The notes: a model not told the origin generated them from the letters alone. Shown: positions 26,523 through 36,119, counted from the first letter of the stretch. The stretch: DNA of 64,000 bases from Paenibacillus helianthi (GCF_001909055.1 NZ_LVWI01000002.1:372001-436000); one strand, 5' to 3'. A program made the numbers and translations.

Positions 26523-29500
26523 TTAGGCTTCGATGTGCATTCCGATCGATTTGCCGCCGGCATCTACAGTCTCAAAGGGTTGCTCTCCATCAAAATCAAC
26601 CGTAGTTACAAGTACATTCTCACGAAGCACATGTTCAAATGCCAAGGCCGCAGCTTTGAGCTCGTCGTCTAACTTGAGTGTCAATGCGATCCGTTTATCG
26701 ATTGGCAGATCCAGACGTTTACGGTAATCCTGAACCGCCCGCACAATCTCACGCACCCAGCCTTCCTGCACCAGTTCAGGCGTGATCTCTGTATTCAACG
26801 CTACAGTGAGACCGTACCCGGAAGCCGAGGCAAAGCCAGATTTGGCCTGTTTCTCTACAAGCAGCTCCTCAGCGGTGATCTGTAGTTCCTCCCCTTCCGG
26901 AGAGACGATGGCAATTACACCCTCCTGTACCGTTTTGCGGGTAGCTTCACTGTCCAGTGCCTTCAGGAAGCCCTGGAGGAAGCCGACATTTTTACCGTAT
27001 TTTTTACCGGCTACCTTGAGGTTAAGCTTCAATGTAAAATCAACGAATCCGCTGTCGCTGCTCTCGACCACAATCTCTTTCACGTTGATCTCTTCTTTGA
27101 TGATGTCTTCATAATCGGCTACGTGGAAACTGCGGTCGATGGATACAATCAGCTCGGATAACGGCTGACGTGTCTTGATGCCCGACTCATTACGGACATT
27201 GCGGGCCAGTTCAACGATTTGTCTTGCACTCTCCATATCCTGCTCCAGTTCAAGATCAATCAGACTCTCATCCGCCACCGGATAGTCAGCCAAATGCACG
27301 CTTTCGCCGCCACCCAGGTTCGTAAAGATATCCTCGGACAGCATTGGTGTAAAAGGTGCCATCAGTGTAGCTGTAGTCAGTAGGACATGCGTCAATGTGC
27401 GGTAGGCATCAAGCTTCTCTTCACCCAGGCCGCTGCCCCAGAAACGGTCACGGGAACGGCGGATATACCAATTGCTCAGCTCATCCACAAAATTCTCAAC
27501 AGCCCTGGACGTATTGACAAAATCGTTAATAGCCAGGCCTTTGTCCACCACGAGAATCAGGCTGTTCAAGCGGGAGAGAATCCAGCGGTCCAGCTTATGC
27601 TCTGATACTTTGAACGGGTGATCTGCCGGATCGTAACCGTCAATGCCGGCATACAGCGTAAGGAATGCATGGGTATTGACCAGCGTATCCACAATTTTGG
27701 ATTTGGTCTCACCCACCAAGCCGCGCGAGAAGCGTTTATTATTCCATGGCGCGCTGTCAGAGAGGATCGCCCAGCGGAATGCATCCGTGCCGTATTCGTT
27801 CATGATTTCCCAAGGGTCAATAACGTTGCCTTTGGATTTGGACATTTTTTGACCATTCTCATCGAAGATGTGGCCGTGGGCAATAACTGCCTTATACGGT
27901 GCTTTGCCCTTGAACAACGTCGACACGGCGAGCAAGCTGTAGAACCAGCCGCGTGTCTGGTCAATCCCTTCGCAGATCATGTCTGCCGGATACTGATCCT
28001 CGAACCTATCTTCATTCTCAAAAGGATAGTGGCTTTGGGCGAACGGCATCGAGCCGCTGTCAAACCATACGTCGATGACCTCGGGGGTCCGCACCATCTC
28101 TCCGCCTTCGCTGAACGGACTGCGCAGCTTGATGTTGTCTACGTAAGGCTTGTGCAGCTCGATATCTTCAGGCACCTCGCCTATCGCCATTGATCTCAGC
28201 TCAGCGATGCTGTGCGGCGCAAATTCCTTGCCTGTATCCTGGCAGACCCAGATATTCAGCGGAGTTCCCCAATAGCGGTTACGGCTGATGTTCCAATCCA
28301 CCAGTTCCTCCAGGAATTTGCCGAAGCGGCCATCACGCACATGTTCCGGGTACCAATCCACACTGTTATTGTTCGCGATGAGCTGGTCCTTGATTGCAGT
28401 GGTTTGGATAAACCAGCTATCTGTTGCATAGTACAGCAGCGGAGTATCGCAACGCCAGCAGAACGGATAGCTGTGCTCGTATTTCTCTTTGCTGTACAGC
28501 AGCCCTCTCTCAGAGAGCACCTTCACGATATCCAGATCGCAATCCTTCACAAACCGTCCGGCAAAATCAGAAACCACATCGGTATATTTCCCGGATGTAT
28601 CCACCACATTCACGAAGCTGATACCATTATCGCGGCAGCTCTTATAGTCATCTTCCCCATGCGCCGGAGCCATGTGTACGATCCCGGTACCACTGGAATC
28701 TGTAACGAAAGATGCGCCTACGATTACATTGTGTTTCTCCGCCTTGATGTATCCGAATGGCGGTGTATAGCTCTGTCCGATGAAATCTGTTCCCTTGTGT
28801 GTGGACAGGACCGTGTAATCACCTTTCAGTACTTCATCCACAAGATTCTTCGCCAGGATATATACGCCGTCTTCCTGCTGGGCACGTACATATTCCATAT
28901 CCGGATTCATCGCCAGCGCCATATGTGCCGGAAGGGTCCAAGGTGTAGTCGTCCATGCTAATACATAGTCTCCGCTGCCCTCCAGCTTGAACTTAGCCGT
29001 TGCACTGAGATCTTTGACTGTCTTGTAGCCCTGTGCCACTTCATGCGAGCTTAGTGTCGTCTGACAGCTTGGGCAATACGGGCTTACGCGGTGTCCGCGG
29101 TACAGCAGCCCTTTCTCATGAACCGTAGCGAGGATGTTCCATACACTTTCAATGTACGTATTGTCCAAGGTTACATAAGGATTGTCGAGATCGGTCCAGT
29201 AACCGATGGCTTCCGTGAATTCGCGCCACTGCTTCTCGTATCCGAAGACACTTTCCTTGCACTCCTTGATAAACTTCTCCACACCATATTCTTCAATATC
29301 CTGCTTACCAGAGATACCCAGCTTCTTCTGTACGCCGAGTTCTACCGGCAGGCCATGAGTATCCCAGCCCGCCTTGCGCACCACCCGGTAGCCTTTCATT
29401 GTCTGGTAGCGGCCGACAAAGTCTTTGATAACCCGGCCCAGCACGTGCCCGATATGCGGCACACCGTTTGCCGTTGGCGGACCTTCATAGAATACATAAT

Positions 29501-29615
29501 TCGGGTGGCCTTCACGGTTCTCCATAGATCTGCGGAACGTATTTTCGTCGCTCCATTTCTTCAAGATACGGACGTCTCTGGCCCGTGCTTTTTCTCTGAC
29601 ATCTACTTTTTGCAT
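26523..29615 (-). CDS. ileS: Isoleucyl-tRNA synthetase
   Basis: Charges tRNA-Ile. The 1030-residue protein is of the long type. The HIGH signature is PHIGHVLGR near residue 55, the editing (CP1) domain occupies about 190-410 (WTTTPWTLPAHMALAMNPD), KMSKS is GQKMSKSKGNVIDPWE near 595, and the anticodon-binding region follows. I see no Cys-rich zinc module at the C-terminus. The start has GGAAGGA about 10 bases upstream. Control is by the T-box leader at 30291-30615, separated from the start codon by an unusual 620-bp element. Confidence 0.98.
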   Translation of the reverse strand: MQKVDVREKARARDVRILKKWSDENTFRRSMENREGHPNYVFYEGPPTANGVPHIGHVLGRVIKDFVGRYQTMKGYRVVRKAGWDTHGLPVELGVQKKLGISGKQDIEEYGVEKFIKECKESVFGYEKQWREFTEAIGYWTDLDNPYVTLDNTYIESVWNILATVHEKGLLYRGHRVSPYCPSCQTTLSSHEVAQGYKTVKDLSATAKFKLEGSGDYVLAWTTTPWTLPAHMALAMNPDMEYVRAQQEDGVYILAKNLVDEVLKGDYTVLSTHKGTDFIGQSYTPPFGYIKAEKHNVIVGASFVTDSSGTGIVHMAPAHGEDDYKSCRDNGISFVNVVDTSGKYTDVVSDFAGRFVKDCDLDIVKVLSERGLLYSKEKYEHSYPFCWRCDTPLLYYATDSWFIQTTAIKDQLIANNNSVDWYPEHVRDGRFGKFLEELVDWNISRNRYWGTPLNIWVCQDTGKEFAPHSIAELRSMAIGEVPEDIELHKPYVDNIKLRSPFSEGGEMVRTPEVIDVWFDSGSMPFAQSHYPFENEDRFEDQYPADMICEGIDQTRGWFYSLLAVSTLFKGKAPYKAVIAHGHIFDENGQKMSKSKGNVIDPWEIMNEYGTDAFRWAILSDSAPWNNKRFSRGLVGETKSKIVDTLVNTHAFLTLYAGIDGYDPADHPFKVSEHKLDRWILSRLNSLILVVDKGLAINDFVNTSRAVENFVDELSNWYIRRSRDRFWGSGLGEEKLDAYRTLTHVLLTTATLMAPFTPMLSEDIFTNLGGGESVHLADYPVADESLIDLELEQDMESARQIVELARNVRNESGIKTRQPLSELIVSIDRSFHVADYEDIIKEEINVKEIVVESSDSGFVDFTLKLNLKVAGKKYGKNVGFLQGFLKALDSEATRKTVQEGVIAIVSPEGEELQITAEELLVEKQAKSGFASASGYGLTVALNTEITPELVQEGWVREIVRAVQDYRKRLDLPIDKRIALTLKLDDELKAAALAFEHVLRENVLVTTVDFDGEQPFETVDAGGKSIGMHIEA

Positions 29616-29666
29616 GATCGGTCAATCCTTCCGTGGTTTGGTCTTAAACCTTTTCGAATCTTTTCG

Positions 29667-30288
29667 ATCCCTCCCAAACCCTCCCTTAGCCAAGGGAGGG
29701 CTCCAAGGGCTCCGCCCTCTGGACACCTGGAATATTGTCTATTTCCAGGGGAGAGGCGGGTTTTGATCTAATGTGGCTGTAGTGCCCGCTTGTCGCCGCA
29801 AGCGGCACGCTCTACCTGAGGCGTTCCGGCCTGCGAACCCGCAGGGCAGCTCTGGGCCGGGAGTTCTTGGCGTTCCGGCCTGCGAACCCGCAGGGCAGCT
29901 CTGGGCCGGGAGTTCTTGGCGTTCCGGCCCGCGAACCCGTAGGGCAGCGCTGGGCCGGGAGTTCTTGGCGTTCCGGCCCGCGAACCCGCAGGGCAGCTCT
30001 GGGCCGGGAGTTCTTGGCGTTCCGGCCTGCGAACCCGTAGGGCAGCTCTGGGCCGGGAGCCTTGGCGGCGTGGGGCGAAGCCCGCCGCGCTTGTTTGGCT
30101 CTTCGCCCTGGTCGCATGTAAGGCCCTGCAGGCGTCCCCGCATGGGGAGCCTAAGAAGGGCCGTTCCCCCGCCGAACAAATCCTTTCCCTTCCGCGGACG
30201 TCCATCTTTACTCGATAATCCCTTGTTGCGGGTGTCCAGAGGGCGGCCAGCCCTTGGGGTCCCCCTTGGAAGGGGGATTTAGGGGGAT
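29667..30288. mobile_element. Candidate MITE-like element with terminal inverted repeats
   Basis: The left end (29667-29727) and the reverse complement of the right end (30231-30288) align over about 60 bases. Shared blocks are ATCCC, a CCCTCCCTT...AAGGG-type palindrome, CCAAGGGCT and a perfect 13-mer CCCTCTGGACACC. Between them lie five 49-bp tandem repeats. No transposase frame is recognised, so it would be non-autonomous. It lies between the ileS T-box terminator and the ileS start codon. No clear target-site duplication is visible, so the mobile nature is an inference. Confidence 0.5.
29823..30067. repeat. Five 49-bp GC-rich tandem repeats (minisatellite)
   Basis: Five adjacent copies of a 49-bp unit (start GTTCCGGCCTGCGAACCCGC), differing at a few positions (CCTGC/CCCGC, CGCAG/CGTAG, CTCT/CGCT). 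The unit is not a multiple of three, so the array reads through all frames in turn; the several long open frames here follow from that and are not genes. It lies inside the inverted-repeat element. Confidence 0.93.
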
Positions 30289-30290
30289 GT

Positions 30291-30615
30291 AAACATAAAT
30301 AAAGCGTCGACTCGCCCCAAAGGGGCGAGACGACGCTCGCGATACCACCCTAATTCTGCGCCTCATGCACATCCTTAAGGGGAGTGTATTCATCACAATC
30401 TCAGTTCTGCGTAAAGATAGCCACGCAGGTCCGGGATAACGTCCGGCAGACGGCTTAAGCTTACACACGTGGTTAACGCTTCAGCTTAGCTTCTAGGGGA
30501 AGATCTTCCGAGCAAGGCATGAACATCGGCTTACAGCAATCGCCGACTCTCTGGAGAACGTTACCTTATCGTACTTGTCCCGTCATCGAATAGATATGAA
30601 CAGATTACAGATATG
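30291..30615 (-). promoter_or_regulatory. T-box riboswitch (leader of ileS)
   Basis: On the minus strand the leader contains the T-box core AGGGTGGTATCGCGAGCG (30334-30351), overlapping an antiterminator, and a strong terminator AGCGTCGTCTCGCCCC/GGGGCGAGTCGACGCT with a T-rich tail (30292-30337). Upstream is a Stem I region with AGAGAG and, in GGAAGATCTTCC, a candidate ATC (Ile) specifier. Uncharged tRNA-Ile is expected to stabilise the antiterminator and allow ileS transcription. Confidence 0.92.
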
Positions 30616-30620
30616 TTCTA

Positions 30621-30649
30621 GTTATAGACGTTTTAAGTGAAAATGTCAA
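30621..30649 (-). promoter_or_regulatory. Sigma-A promoter of the ileS leader
   Basis: TTGACA and TATAAC with 17 bases between them on the minus strand, directly upstream of the T-box leader and just beyond the divIVA stop. Confidence 0.8.
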
Positions 30650-30672
30650 TCTTGAAGAGAACCGTCTGTTAT

Positions 30673-31158
30673 TCAGAGCGTATTCTCACTCACTTCACGA
30701 CTTTCCAGGGCATTCCAGTCATCTGTGGACAGCAGCTCCAGCTGAGCTTCGAGCAGTGTCCGGAACCGGGTACGGTAGATCGAGGCCTGCTTGCGCAGTT
30801 CTTCAGTCTCGATCGCTACCTTGCGGGATTTGGACAGTGCTTCGTTGATAATCCGGTCGGCGTTTTTCTCTGCTTCCTTGATAATCAGCTGTGATTCCTT
30901 CTTGGAGTTGTTCTTCACATCATCTGCAGCTTCCTGAGCAACGAGAATGGTTTTGGACAAACTCTCTTCAATATTCACAAAATGATCAAGCCGCTCCTGA
31001 ATGGACAACAGCTGATTGTGCAGCTCTTTGTTCTCACGGATGACGCTCTCATAATCCTTGATCACCTGATCCAGAAATTCGTTGACCTCGTCCTCATCAT
31101 AACCGCGGATTCTCCGGGAGAATTCCTTGTTATGTATATCGAGCGGTGTTAATGGCAT
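30673..31158 (-). CDS. divIVA: DivIVA, negative-curvature membrane-binding division/polarity protein
   Basis: 161 residues, mostly coiled coil. The N-terminal lipid-binding domain is intact (MPLTPLDIHNKEFSRRIRGY, followed by DEDEVNEFLDQVIKDYE), carrying the exposed aromatic and basic residues that bind curved membrane at poles and septa. AGGAGG lies 8 bases before the ATG at 31158; a GTG three codons earlier is too close. It stands at the end of the ylm group, as in Bacillus. It probably places division or sporulation proteins at cell poles. Confidence 0.94.
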   Translation of the reverse strand: MPLTPLDIHNKEFSRRIRGYDEDEVNEFLDQVIKDYESVIRENKELHNQLLSIQERLDHFVNIEESLSKTILVAQEAADDVKNNSKKESQLIIKEAEKNADRIINEALSKSRKVAIETEELRKQASIYRTRFRTLLEAQLELLSTDDWNALESREVSENTL

Positions 31159-31167
31159 GCTGTGCAC

Positions 31168-31523
31168 CTCCTAGAAATTTCGGACCTCTTGTGCCCCTGA
31201 ACCTTAATTTGTCCGAAGACAAAGAGGAAAGACTGTATTCAAGTGGGAACGGTTTCGCTGGCCTTTAAAAAGCTTATGCTCCCGAAGCAGCGATACGATG
31301 TATCGCTTTCAGGTATCCGTATCTGCGAGAACTATATGTTCGGGCATAGGATATTACTATATGTCCTTATATAGTTCAAGTATTCGCGGATCGCCGAATT
31401 TCATCCGGTACCCGCGGTTACAGTCCGCCTCTTCTACAAGTATCGGCGTCCAGCTTGCAAAATGTTTGTCTCCCTATAGAGATATTCAATTTCGACAAGC
31501 CGTGCCGGATTCCTGCATGAAAT
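31168..31523. other. Intergenic region upstream of divIVA
   Basis: About 350 bases without a gene. It contains a short perfect hairpin (AGCGATAC-GAT-GTATCGCT, 31289-31307) and a wider inverted repeat, GAACTATAT (31329-31337) with ATATAGTTC (31369-31377). ACTATATG occurs twice, 25 bases apart. These could form part of a divIVA control region, but no clear promoter is seen. Confidence 0.45.
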
Positions 31524-32306
31524 TCAGACAAATTTGCCAACCTGCACCCGGTAACGGCCTTTTTTGGTCAGACTCCCGATTTCCAGAACCTTGAAGCGTC
31601 CAAAACCCTGAATCGAGACCATATCACCGTCCTTAAGCCCGCAGGAAGGATCTTCCTCTACCTTCCAGTTGACACGGACGCGGCCTGCTTTGATGGGAGC
31701 AAGAATTTTGCTCCGGCTAAGCCGGGTCACATCTGCAGCAATACCGTCTAGCCGTAGCGAAGCTACCGTAAGCTCCAGTTTCTCCAGCTTAACACTGCTA
31801 CTTCGCAGACTGGACAACGGTAAAATCTCTGTACTGACATTGATCCGGTGCACACCGATCAGATTCATCGCTAAATAATTGGCAATATCCTCAGCGACGA
31901 CTACATGGCAACCATCCGGAAGCACATGAATATCGCCAATTTTGCCTCTTTTGATTCCCAGGCCAAGGATTGCCCCCATATAGTCGCCATGTTCCAATTC
32001 GAGGAATTTCTGTTCTCCCGAGGAAATCGCGAGCACCCTCAGCTCCATATCCTCTTCCTCAAGGTCCCGGTAATCGGGAGCCACCAAGGCACGCTTCCGT
32101 TCAGCTTCCTCGGTTCCCCCCTCCCACCTTACGGCTACATCGGGATGACGGTTCACAAGTGTCTGCAGAATAAAACCTTGGCGGGGATCTAAAAATTCAG
32201 TCAGCTTGGTTTCGTGGTATTCTCCTGCAGAGGTAACCCATTCCCAGGCCTTGTCCACAAATTGTCGTTCATCAGGGTGGAAATGTCCGTAAATTTCATT
32301 CTTCAT
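31524..32306 (-). CDS. ylmH: YlmH, S4-domain RNA-binding protein
   Basis: 260 residues. The N-terminal part has the YlmH pattern (RQFVDKAWEWV, GFILQTLVNRHPDVAV), the middle AILGLGIKRGKIGDIHV, and the C-terminal third is an S4 domain (LRLDGIAADVTRLSRSKIL and AGRVRVNWKVEEDP). Relatives associate with ribosomes or rRNA and are linked to division; the exact role here is inferred from family and position. It lies between yggT and divIVA in the usual ylm order. Confidence 0.93.
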   Translation of the reverse strand: MKNEIYGHFHPDERQFVDKAWEWVTSAGEYHETKLTEFLDPRQGFILQTLVNRHPDVAVRWEGGTEEAERKRALVAPDYRDLEEEDMELRVLAISSGEQKFLELEHGDYMGAILGLGIKRGKIGDIHVLPDGCHVVVAEDIANYLAMNLIGVHRINVSTEILPLSSLRSSSVKLEKLELTVASLRLDGIAADVTRLSRSKILAPIKAGRVRVNWKVEEDPSCGLKDGDMVSIQGFGRFKVLEIGSLTKKGRYRVQVGKFV

Positions 32307-32315
32307 CGCAGCAGC

Positions 32316-32582
32316 CTAAAATACATATGCCACAATGTACTGCAATCCGGTTTTCGCAAATTCCAGCACGAACAGTGCAATAATCGGGGAGATATCAATT
32401 GTGCCGAACAACGCCGGGATAAACCGGCGGAACGGTGACAGATACGGTTCCACCAGCTTGCCAAGCAGTTCTCCGATGAAGCTGTCCCGTACATTCGGCA
32501 ACCAGGACATGAGGACGTAGAAAATGATCATTACAAAGTAGATGTTGTATAGAATATCAATAATTAGATTGATTTGGGACAA
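32316..32582 (-). CDS. ylmG: YggT-family membrane protein (YlmG)
   Basis: 88 residues with two membrane segments (IDILYNIYFVMIIFYVLMSWL and IIALFVLEFAKTGLQYIV) around the conserved loop KLVEPYLSPFRRFIP. This family is found beside sepF and ylmH in Gram-positives and in plastids. It is thought to act in membrane or division organisation, but the activity is not defined. Confidence 0.93.
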   Translation of the reverse strand: MSQINLIIDILYNIYFVMIIFYVLMSWLPNVRDSFIGELLGKLVEPYLSPFRRFIPALFGTIDISPIIALFVLEFAKTGLQYIVAYVF

Positions 32583-32589
32583 AGCCCGT

Positions 32590-33036
32590 TCACCTCATTC
32601 TGTTGTAGTCTTGATCCTCACCCAGAATCTCCGAAATGGAGCCTTGAATTTCAACAGTATCCGGGGTGCACATGAATATATTGCCCCCAATTTTGGAGAT
32701 TCCTCCACCCAGGGCATAAACAGTTCCACTGAGAAAATCAATGATCCGCATCGCCTGGTCATTTCTTACACGCTGCAGATTGATTACCACCGTGCGGTGG
32801 GCCCGGAGATGGTCAGCAATTTCCTGAGCTTCTTCATAAGAGCGGGGCTCATACAGCACGACTTTTACATTCTTTTGGGAATGAATACTGACGACGTTCG
32901 CCCGCTGATTTTTGCGGGTTTCTACAGGGGCGGGCTCGTACTCATCTTCATCGCGAGATATTTGCTCCCGCTCTACAATCTCCTCTTCCTCCTGCAAGCC
33001 CAAAAAACTCATAAAACGGTTCATCACGCCCATCAT
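32590..33036 (-). CDS. sepF: SepF cell-division protein
   Basis: 148 residues: an N-terminal amphipathic membrane-binding helix ([15 protein letters not shown]), an acidic linker and the C-terminal SepF domain with [28 protein letters not shown] and [20 protein letters not shown]. SepF forms arcs that bind the FtsZ C-terminal peptide and tether it to the membrane alongside FtsA. Its start overlaps the ylmE stop by four bases. Confidence 0.95.
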   Translation of the reverse strand: MMGVMNRFMSFLGLQEEEEIVEREQISRDEDEYEPAPVETRKNQRANVVSIHSQKNVKVVLYEPRSYEEAQEIADHLRAHRTVVINLQRVRNDQAMRIIDFLSGTVYALGGGISKIGGNIFMCTPDTVEIQGSISEILGEDQDYNRMR

Positions 33037-33725
33037 TCTCCCTCCTCATGACCTACTAATACCGTTCCCAGGCGCACCCGGGTGGCTCCTTCCTCTATCG
33101 CCACTTCAAAATCATTCGACATTCCCATGGACAGCTCTTGTATAGGCTCAGGTGTCAAAGCGAGCAGATTCAGCTCATCACGGAGTTCTCTAAGTCCGCG
33201 GAAGACAGGACGAGTCTGCTCCGGTTCCGCTTCATAAGGCGCCATAGTCATCAGTCCGATGACCTTTACGCGGTGCAGAGCAGCAATATCACGCAGAAAA
33301 CCTGGCACCTCCTCAGGAGCAATACCAAATTTGGTGTCCTCTCCTGAGATGTTCACCTGCAGAAAGACATTGACGGTAATTCCTGCCGCTTCAGCCTTTT
33401 TGTGCAGTTCCCGCGCCAATGTCAGGCGGTCGAGCGAGTGTATATATTGAAATTTACCGATAACATCCTTAACTTTATTGGTCTGCAAATGTCCGATGAA
33501 ATGCCAGGTTCCCTTATGCCCCAGGGCGTTCCATTTCGGTTCGGCGTCCTGCCAGCGGGACTCGGCGATATCTTCAAGGCCTGCATCCAGCACAGCGGAT
33601 ACCGTTTCCAGAGACACATATTTCGTCACTGCGATAACCTTGACGTCCGCCACATCCCGGCCACTTGCCGCACAGGCCCGTGCTACACGTTCCTCTACCC
33701 CGGCTATTCTTTCCTGCAGTGTCAA
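33033..33725 (-). CDS. ylmE: YggS-type PLP homeostasis protein (YlmE)
   Basis: 230 residues, single-domain alanine-racemase-like TIM barrel. The PLP lysine lies in [15 protein letters not shown] near residue 36; [14 protein letters not shown] and [21 protein letters not shown] are the family signatures. Such proteins bind PLP and influence vitamin B6 and amino-acid pools without a defined catalytic reaction. It lies between pgeF and sepF in the ylm group. Confidence 0.95.
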   Translation of the reverse strand: MTLQERIAGVEERVARACAASGRDVADVKVIAVTKYVSLETVSAVLDAGLEDIAESRWQDAEPKWNALGHKGTWHFIGHLQTNKVKDVIGKFQYIHSLDRLTLARELHKKAEAAGITVNVFLQVNISGEDTKFGIAPEEVPGFLRDIAALHRVKVIGLMTMAPYEAEPEQTRPVFRGLRELRDELNLLALTPEPIQELSMGMSNDFEVAIEEGATRVRLGTVLVGHEEGE

Positions 33726-33728
33726 CGT

Positions 33729-34586
33729 TCAGCTCTCCTTTATTCCGATCCAGCTCGTCATTCTTCCTGTAACTCCGTTTTCCTTCCGGTATGAAAAGAA
33801 CAGATCCTGATTACAGCTTGTACACCATGATGTACATTCGATATGAGTCGGCAATATTCCTGCTTTAATCATAATGCGTCGATTCATTTCTTTCAAGTTC
33901 AGCATACTTTTACGGCTATCCGCTTCCGATGTTCTGTACAGGTCCTGCCGAGCAACGGAAGGTGTCACGGGCTTCAGTCCCCCCTCAAGACGGTGGATAT
34001 GATCCATTACATAATCATCCACTTCATAGCAGCAGTCGCCAATGGAAGGACCAATTCCGGCAAGAATATCCTCTGCCTGGCTGCCATACACTTCCTTCAT
34101 ACGGGCCACCATTGCGGCTGCAATCTCCGCTACAGTCCCTTTCCAGCCTGCATGTGCGAGTCCTACTACTTGCTTGTGAGGATCATAGAAATAAAGGGGA
34201 ACACAATCAGCATAAAATGAAGTCAACAGCACACCTGGCACATTAGTAAGCAAACCATCCGTTGCCTGAAAAGCCGATGTTCTGTCCAGACTGCCCCGGC
34301 CGCGGTCTTCCTCTCTGACCACTGCTATATCTTTTCCATGAGTTTGCTCTCCGCAGGTCCAATCCTGAAGGGTAAACCCGAGGCTCTCGGCAAGAATTTT
34401 ACGGTTCCCGAGCACATCCCCCGGTTCATCCCCAACATGAAAGGCACAATTAAAGCTGTCATAAGGCTCCTTGCCTATACCACCCTGTCTCCCTGTGAAG
34501 CCTGCCGTAATTTCAGCGTGCACCGCATACCAAGGTTCCAGATGAAGCAGCATAGGTGTGCCGCCTTTTTGAATAAACGGTTCCAT
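33729..34586 (-). CDS. pgeF: PgeF/YlmD-family laccase-domain protein
   Basis: 285 residues. The metal-site residues of this family are visible: EQTHGKDIAVV, ADCVPLYFYDP, GLAHAGWKGTV and GPSIGDCCYEVDDYV. Relatives act as multicopper-like polyphenol oxidases, as purine nucleoside-handling enzymes, or as editors of misincorporated Ser/Ala in peptidoglycan precursors. The last would suit the division and wall context. GGAGGTGA lies a few bases before the ATG at 34586; the longer upstream frame has no site. Confidence 0.9.
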   Translation of the reverse strand: MEPFIQKGGTPMLLHLEPWYAVHAEITAGFTGRQGGIGKEPYDSFNCAFHVGDEPGDVLGNRKILAESLGFTLQDWTCGEQTHGKDIAVVREEDRGRGSLDRTSAFQATDGLLTNVPGVLLTSFYADCVPLYFYDPHKQVVGLAHAGWKGTVAEIAAAMVARMKEVYGSQAEDILAGIGPSIGDCCYEVDDYVMDHIHRLEGGLKPVTPSVARQDLYRTSEADSRKSMLNLKEMNRRIMIKAGILPTHIECTSWCTSCNQDLFFSYRKENGVTGRMTSWIGIKES

Positions 34587-34749
34587 ATCTTCACCTCCGC
34601 CTAAGTGTACCACATGTGCCCTCACAGAGTGGGGTCAAACTGCTGGCTAAACAGCTTTGGCAATCCCCTACTTCATACATCCCCAAAATAAACATGTAGA
34701 AACGGATTTGGCTTCTTTTTTTAGAACATGCAGTTTAAAACGCACCCAG

Positions 34750-35094
34750 TCAATAAGTGCGCCGATCGGTGCGGTCTCCCCGTTCCAGATACATGGTCTC
34801 CCGCTCTTCCTGATTTTGCGGCATCCGGATTTCCTCCATCTTGACGAGGACGACATCAGCGCCGATCTTCACGATATTCCGCCAGGGAATGATCAGATCC
34901 GTACCTCCTCCAAAGAGGCCCATAAAACGTGTATACCCCGGGATAATGATCGCGTCAATCACGCCGCGGCGAAGATCCAGCTCCAGATCACTAATCTGCC
35001 CCAGCCGCTTTCCGTCTACAATATTAATCACATCCTTCGTCTGAAAATCGGAGATTTTCATTTTCTTGCTGCTGCCTAACGAATCGTCGTTCAC
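34750..35094 (-). CDS. ylmC: YlmC/YmxH PRC-barrel sporulation-family protein
   Basis: A small PRC-barrel protein whose conserved part begins MKISDFQTKDVINIVDGKRL and continues GQISDLELDLRRGVIDAIII and GGTDLIIPWRNIVKIGADVVLV. The family is typical of spore-formers and sits next to sigG, as in Bacillus. Three starts are possible. I chose GTG at 35094 because AGGGG lies 7 bases upstream; ATG at 35112 has no site, and the ATG at 35061 has a weak one but matches the usual length best. Function undefined. Confidence 0.85.
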   Translation of the reverse strand: MNDDSLGSSKKMKISDFQTKDVINIVDGKRLGQISDLELDLRRGVIDAIIIPGYTRFMGLFGGGTDLIIPWRNIVKIGADVVLVKMEEIRMPQNQEERETMYLERGDRTDRRTY

Positions 35095-35258
35095 TTCCTC
35101 ACCCCTGTACATTCAGACGTATAGTCCAATATATGCCCGGTGGGCTTGGCAACATGCTAATGATTGATTAGCAATAGTGCTATCCAACATAAAAAGGATG
35201 CTCCGGGAGCGCTTTTCACGCTTCCAGACCACCCCAGTGACAATCCTGTTATGTGTGT

Positions 35259-36041
35259 TTATGACTTAACATGCTTTTGCATCTGCTGTATGGCCGACTT
35301 TTCAAGCCGGGAAACCTGCGCCTGTGAAATACCGATTTCGTCCGCAACCTCCATTTGGGTTTTGCCTTCAAAAAAACGCATCGACAGAATCCGCTTCTCC
35401 CGCTGCCCCAGCCTCTGCATCGCTTCACGGAGCGCAATTTCTTCGATCCACGACACATCCTTATTCTTGTCATCGCTGATCTGATCCATTACATAAATGG
35501 GATCTCCGCCGTCATGGTAAATAGGTTCGAACAAAGAGACCGGGTCCTGAATAGCATCAAGAGCAAATACCACATCTTCTTTGGGAACCCCAAGTGCCTC
35601 GGAGATTTCAAAAATCGTCGGTTCCCTTGAATTCTGATTGGTCAGACTGTCACGCACCTGTAATGCTTTGTAGGCAATGTCCCTCAAGGAGCGCGATACC
35701 CGTATCGGGTTGTTGTCACGCAAATACCTGCGGATTTCACCAATGATCATCGGTACCGCGTAGGTGGAGAACTTTACATTTTGCGATAAATCAAAATTAT
35801 CGATGGCTTTCATCAGCCCGATGCAGCCTACCTGGAACAGATCATCAACGAACTCTCCCCGGTTGTTGAACCTTTGAATCACACTAAGCACAAGTCTAAG
35901 GTTACCGTTTACCAATTTCTCTCTGGCGGATCGCTCGCCCTGTTGCTGCAGCGAAGTGAACAATTCCCGCATTTCCACATTCGTTAGAACGGGCAGTTTG
36001 GCGGTGTCCACACCGCAAATCTCGACTTTATTTCGGGTCAT
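35259..36041 (-). CDS. sigG: RNA polymerase sigma-G (late forespore)
   Basis: 260 residues of the sigma-B/F/G branch. It starts TRNKVEICGVDTAKLPVLTN, an N-terminus characteristic of sigma-G. Region 2 is NLRLVLSVIQRFNNRGEFVDDLFQVGCIGL, and region 4 has the helix-turn-helix QMEVADEIGISQAQVSRLEK. It directs late forespore transcription after engulfment. It lies downstream of sigE with an 80-base gap, as in Bacillus, where it is silent early and later autoregulated. Confidence 0.97.
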   Translation of the reverse strand: MTRNKVEICGVDTAKLPVLTNVEMRELFTSLQQQGERSAREKLVNGNLRLVLSVIQRFNNRGEFVDDLFQVGCIGLMKAIDNFDLSQNVKFSTYAVPMIIGEIRRYLRDNNPIRVSRSLRDIAYKALQVRDSLTNQNSREPTIFEISEALGVPKEDVVFALDAIQDPVSLFEPIYHDGGDPIYVMDQISDDKNKDVSWIEEIALREAMQRLGQREKRILSMRFFEGKTQMEVADEIGISQAQVSRLEKSAIQQMQKHVKS

Positions 36042-36119
36042 GATGATTTACCTCCCAAGGAGAAACATTACTGTACATTATCTCCCCGGTCGGGCATTTT
36101 ATTCCTTGGCCTCTTCACC

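Noticed and set aside
29823..30067. Possible CRISPR array
   Set aside because: Repeats are directly adjacent with no unique spacers and no cas genes; the same holds for the 45-bp array at 5530-5808.
29739..30282. Several long overlapping open frames on both strands in the GC-rich repeat region
   Set aside because: They arise from the 49-bp repeat, whose length is not divisible by three, so all frames stay open; no ribosome sites and no family patterns.
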